Assembly: GCA_018715465.1 (NCBI GenBank)
Contig: DVLN01000212.1
Span: 1 to 21,513 of the forward strand
Source of the DNA: Candidatus Faecivivens stercorigallinarum
GTDB lineage: Bacteria > Bacillota > Clostridia > Oscillospirales > Ruminococcaceae
Direction of reading: 5' to 3'
Length of the DNA stretch: 21,513 nucleotides
Of the stretch, positions 21,382 to 21,513 are shown piece after piece. The notes below the pieces were generated by a model that was given only the letters and a program-made list of their open reading frames with translations, was not told the origin of the DNA and did no database searches. Each line of letters opens with the position of its first letter. Positions within the stretch are counted from its first letter, which is position 1. Both the position numbers and the translations under genes were made by a program.

Positions 21382-21427
21382 AACCGTCCGCCTTTTGTCC
21401 CCAGGGAGAAAGGGCGGACGGTTTGCT
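21382..21427 (+). terminator. Terminator after araD
   Basis: AACCGTCCGCC (21382-21392) pairs perfectly with GGCGGACGGTT (21413-21423), and the loop can fold further (TCCC/GGGA). The T-run is interrupted (TGCTGTTTG), so efficiency may be moderate. Confidence 0.75.
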
Positions 21428-21456
21428 GTTTGTTGTGGATTCTGCCGGAGAATGAC

Positions 21457-21485
21457 TTGCTATTTTGGGGAGATTCAGTTATACT
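21457..21485 (+). promoter_or_regulatory. Predicted promoter for a gene beyond the window
   Basis: TTGCTA (21457-21462) and TATACT (21480-21485) are separated by 17 bp after the araD terminator. It points out of the window, so its target cannot be seen. Confidence 0.5.
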
Positions 21486-21513
21486 GATAATAAGCGTACT
21501 CCGCATAGATTTT

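Overview
The window looks like chromosome from an anaerobic, endospore-forming, probably gut-dwelling member of the Clostridia (Oscillospiraceae-like). The basis is a SpoIIID sporulation regulator, formate-tetrahydrofolate ligase, a choloylglycine (bile salt) hydrolase, a rhamnose catabolic locus, Firmicutes-type AAAGGA/AGGAGG ribosome binding sites and classical sigma-A promoters, often with an extended TGn -10. Taxonomy is inferred from gene content only. No rRNA, tRNA, CRISPR array, insertion sequence or phage gene was seen, and no gene-free stretch exceeds 300 bases.

Layout. (1) 1-3.8 kb: a CE2-like SGNH esterase (+), a secreted membrane-anchored protein of unknown function (-) and a LacX-type aldose 1-epimerase (-). 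(2) 3.9-5.7 kb: fhs with a near-consensus promoter and strong terminator. (3) 5.8-9.6 kb: a housekeeping run of a SEDS-family (RodA/FtsW) protein, rsmD, coaD, a coiled-coil protein and a stand-alone ABC-fold ATPase. (4) 9.6-11.0 kb: a PfkB-family protein lacking two hallmark aspartates, convergent with spoIIID. (5) 11.0-13.6 kb: a bile salt hydrolase gene divergent from a gene fusing a MerR DNA-binding domain to an RDD-type membrane domain and an outside C-terminal domain. (6) 13.6-21.4 kb: a DeoR-family repressor and a small protein, divergent from the rhamnose genes rhaB, rhaA and rhaD, followed by an alpha/beta esterase, a Cof-type HAD phosphatase and an L-ribulose-5-phosphate 4-epimerase.

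How the genes work together. RhaA isomerises L-rhamnose to L-rhamnulose, RhaB phosphorylates it, and RhaD splits it into dihydroxyacetone phosphate and L-lactaldehyde. The divergent DeoR protein is the obvious candidate regulator. The flanking esterases and AraD-type epimerase would fit use of acetylated, arabinose-decorated pectic polymers, but no transporter, rhamnose mutarotase or lactaldehyde reductase lies in the window. The bsh/MerR-RDD pair looks like a one-component membrane sensor beside the gene it may control. Three points deserve most attention: that pair, the apparently inactivated PfkB protein, and the unusual translation and promoter arrangement in front of spoIIID.
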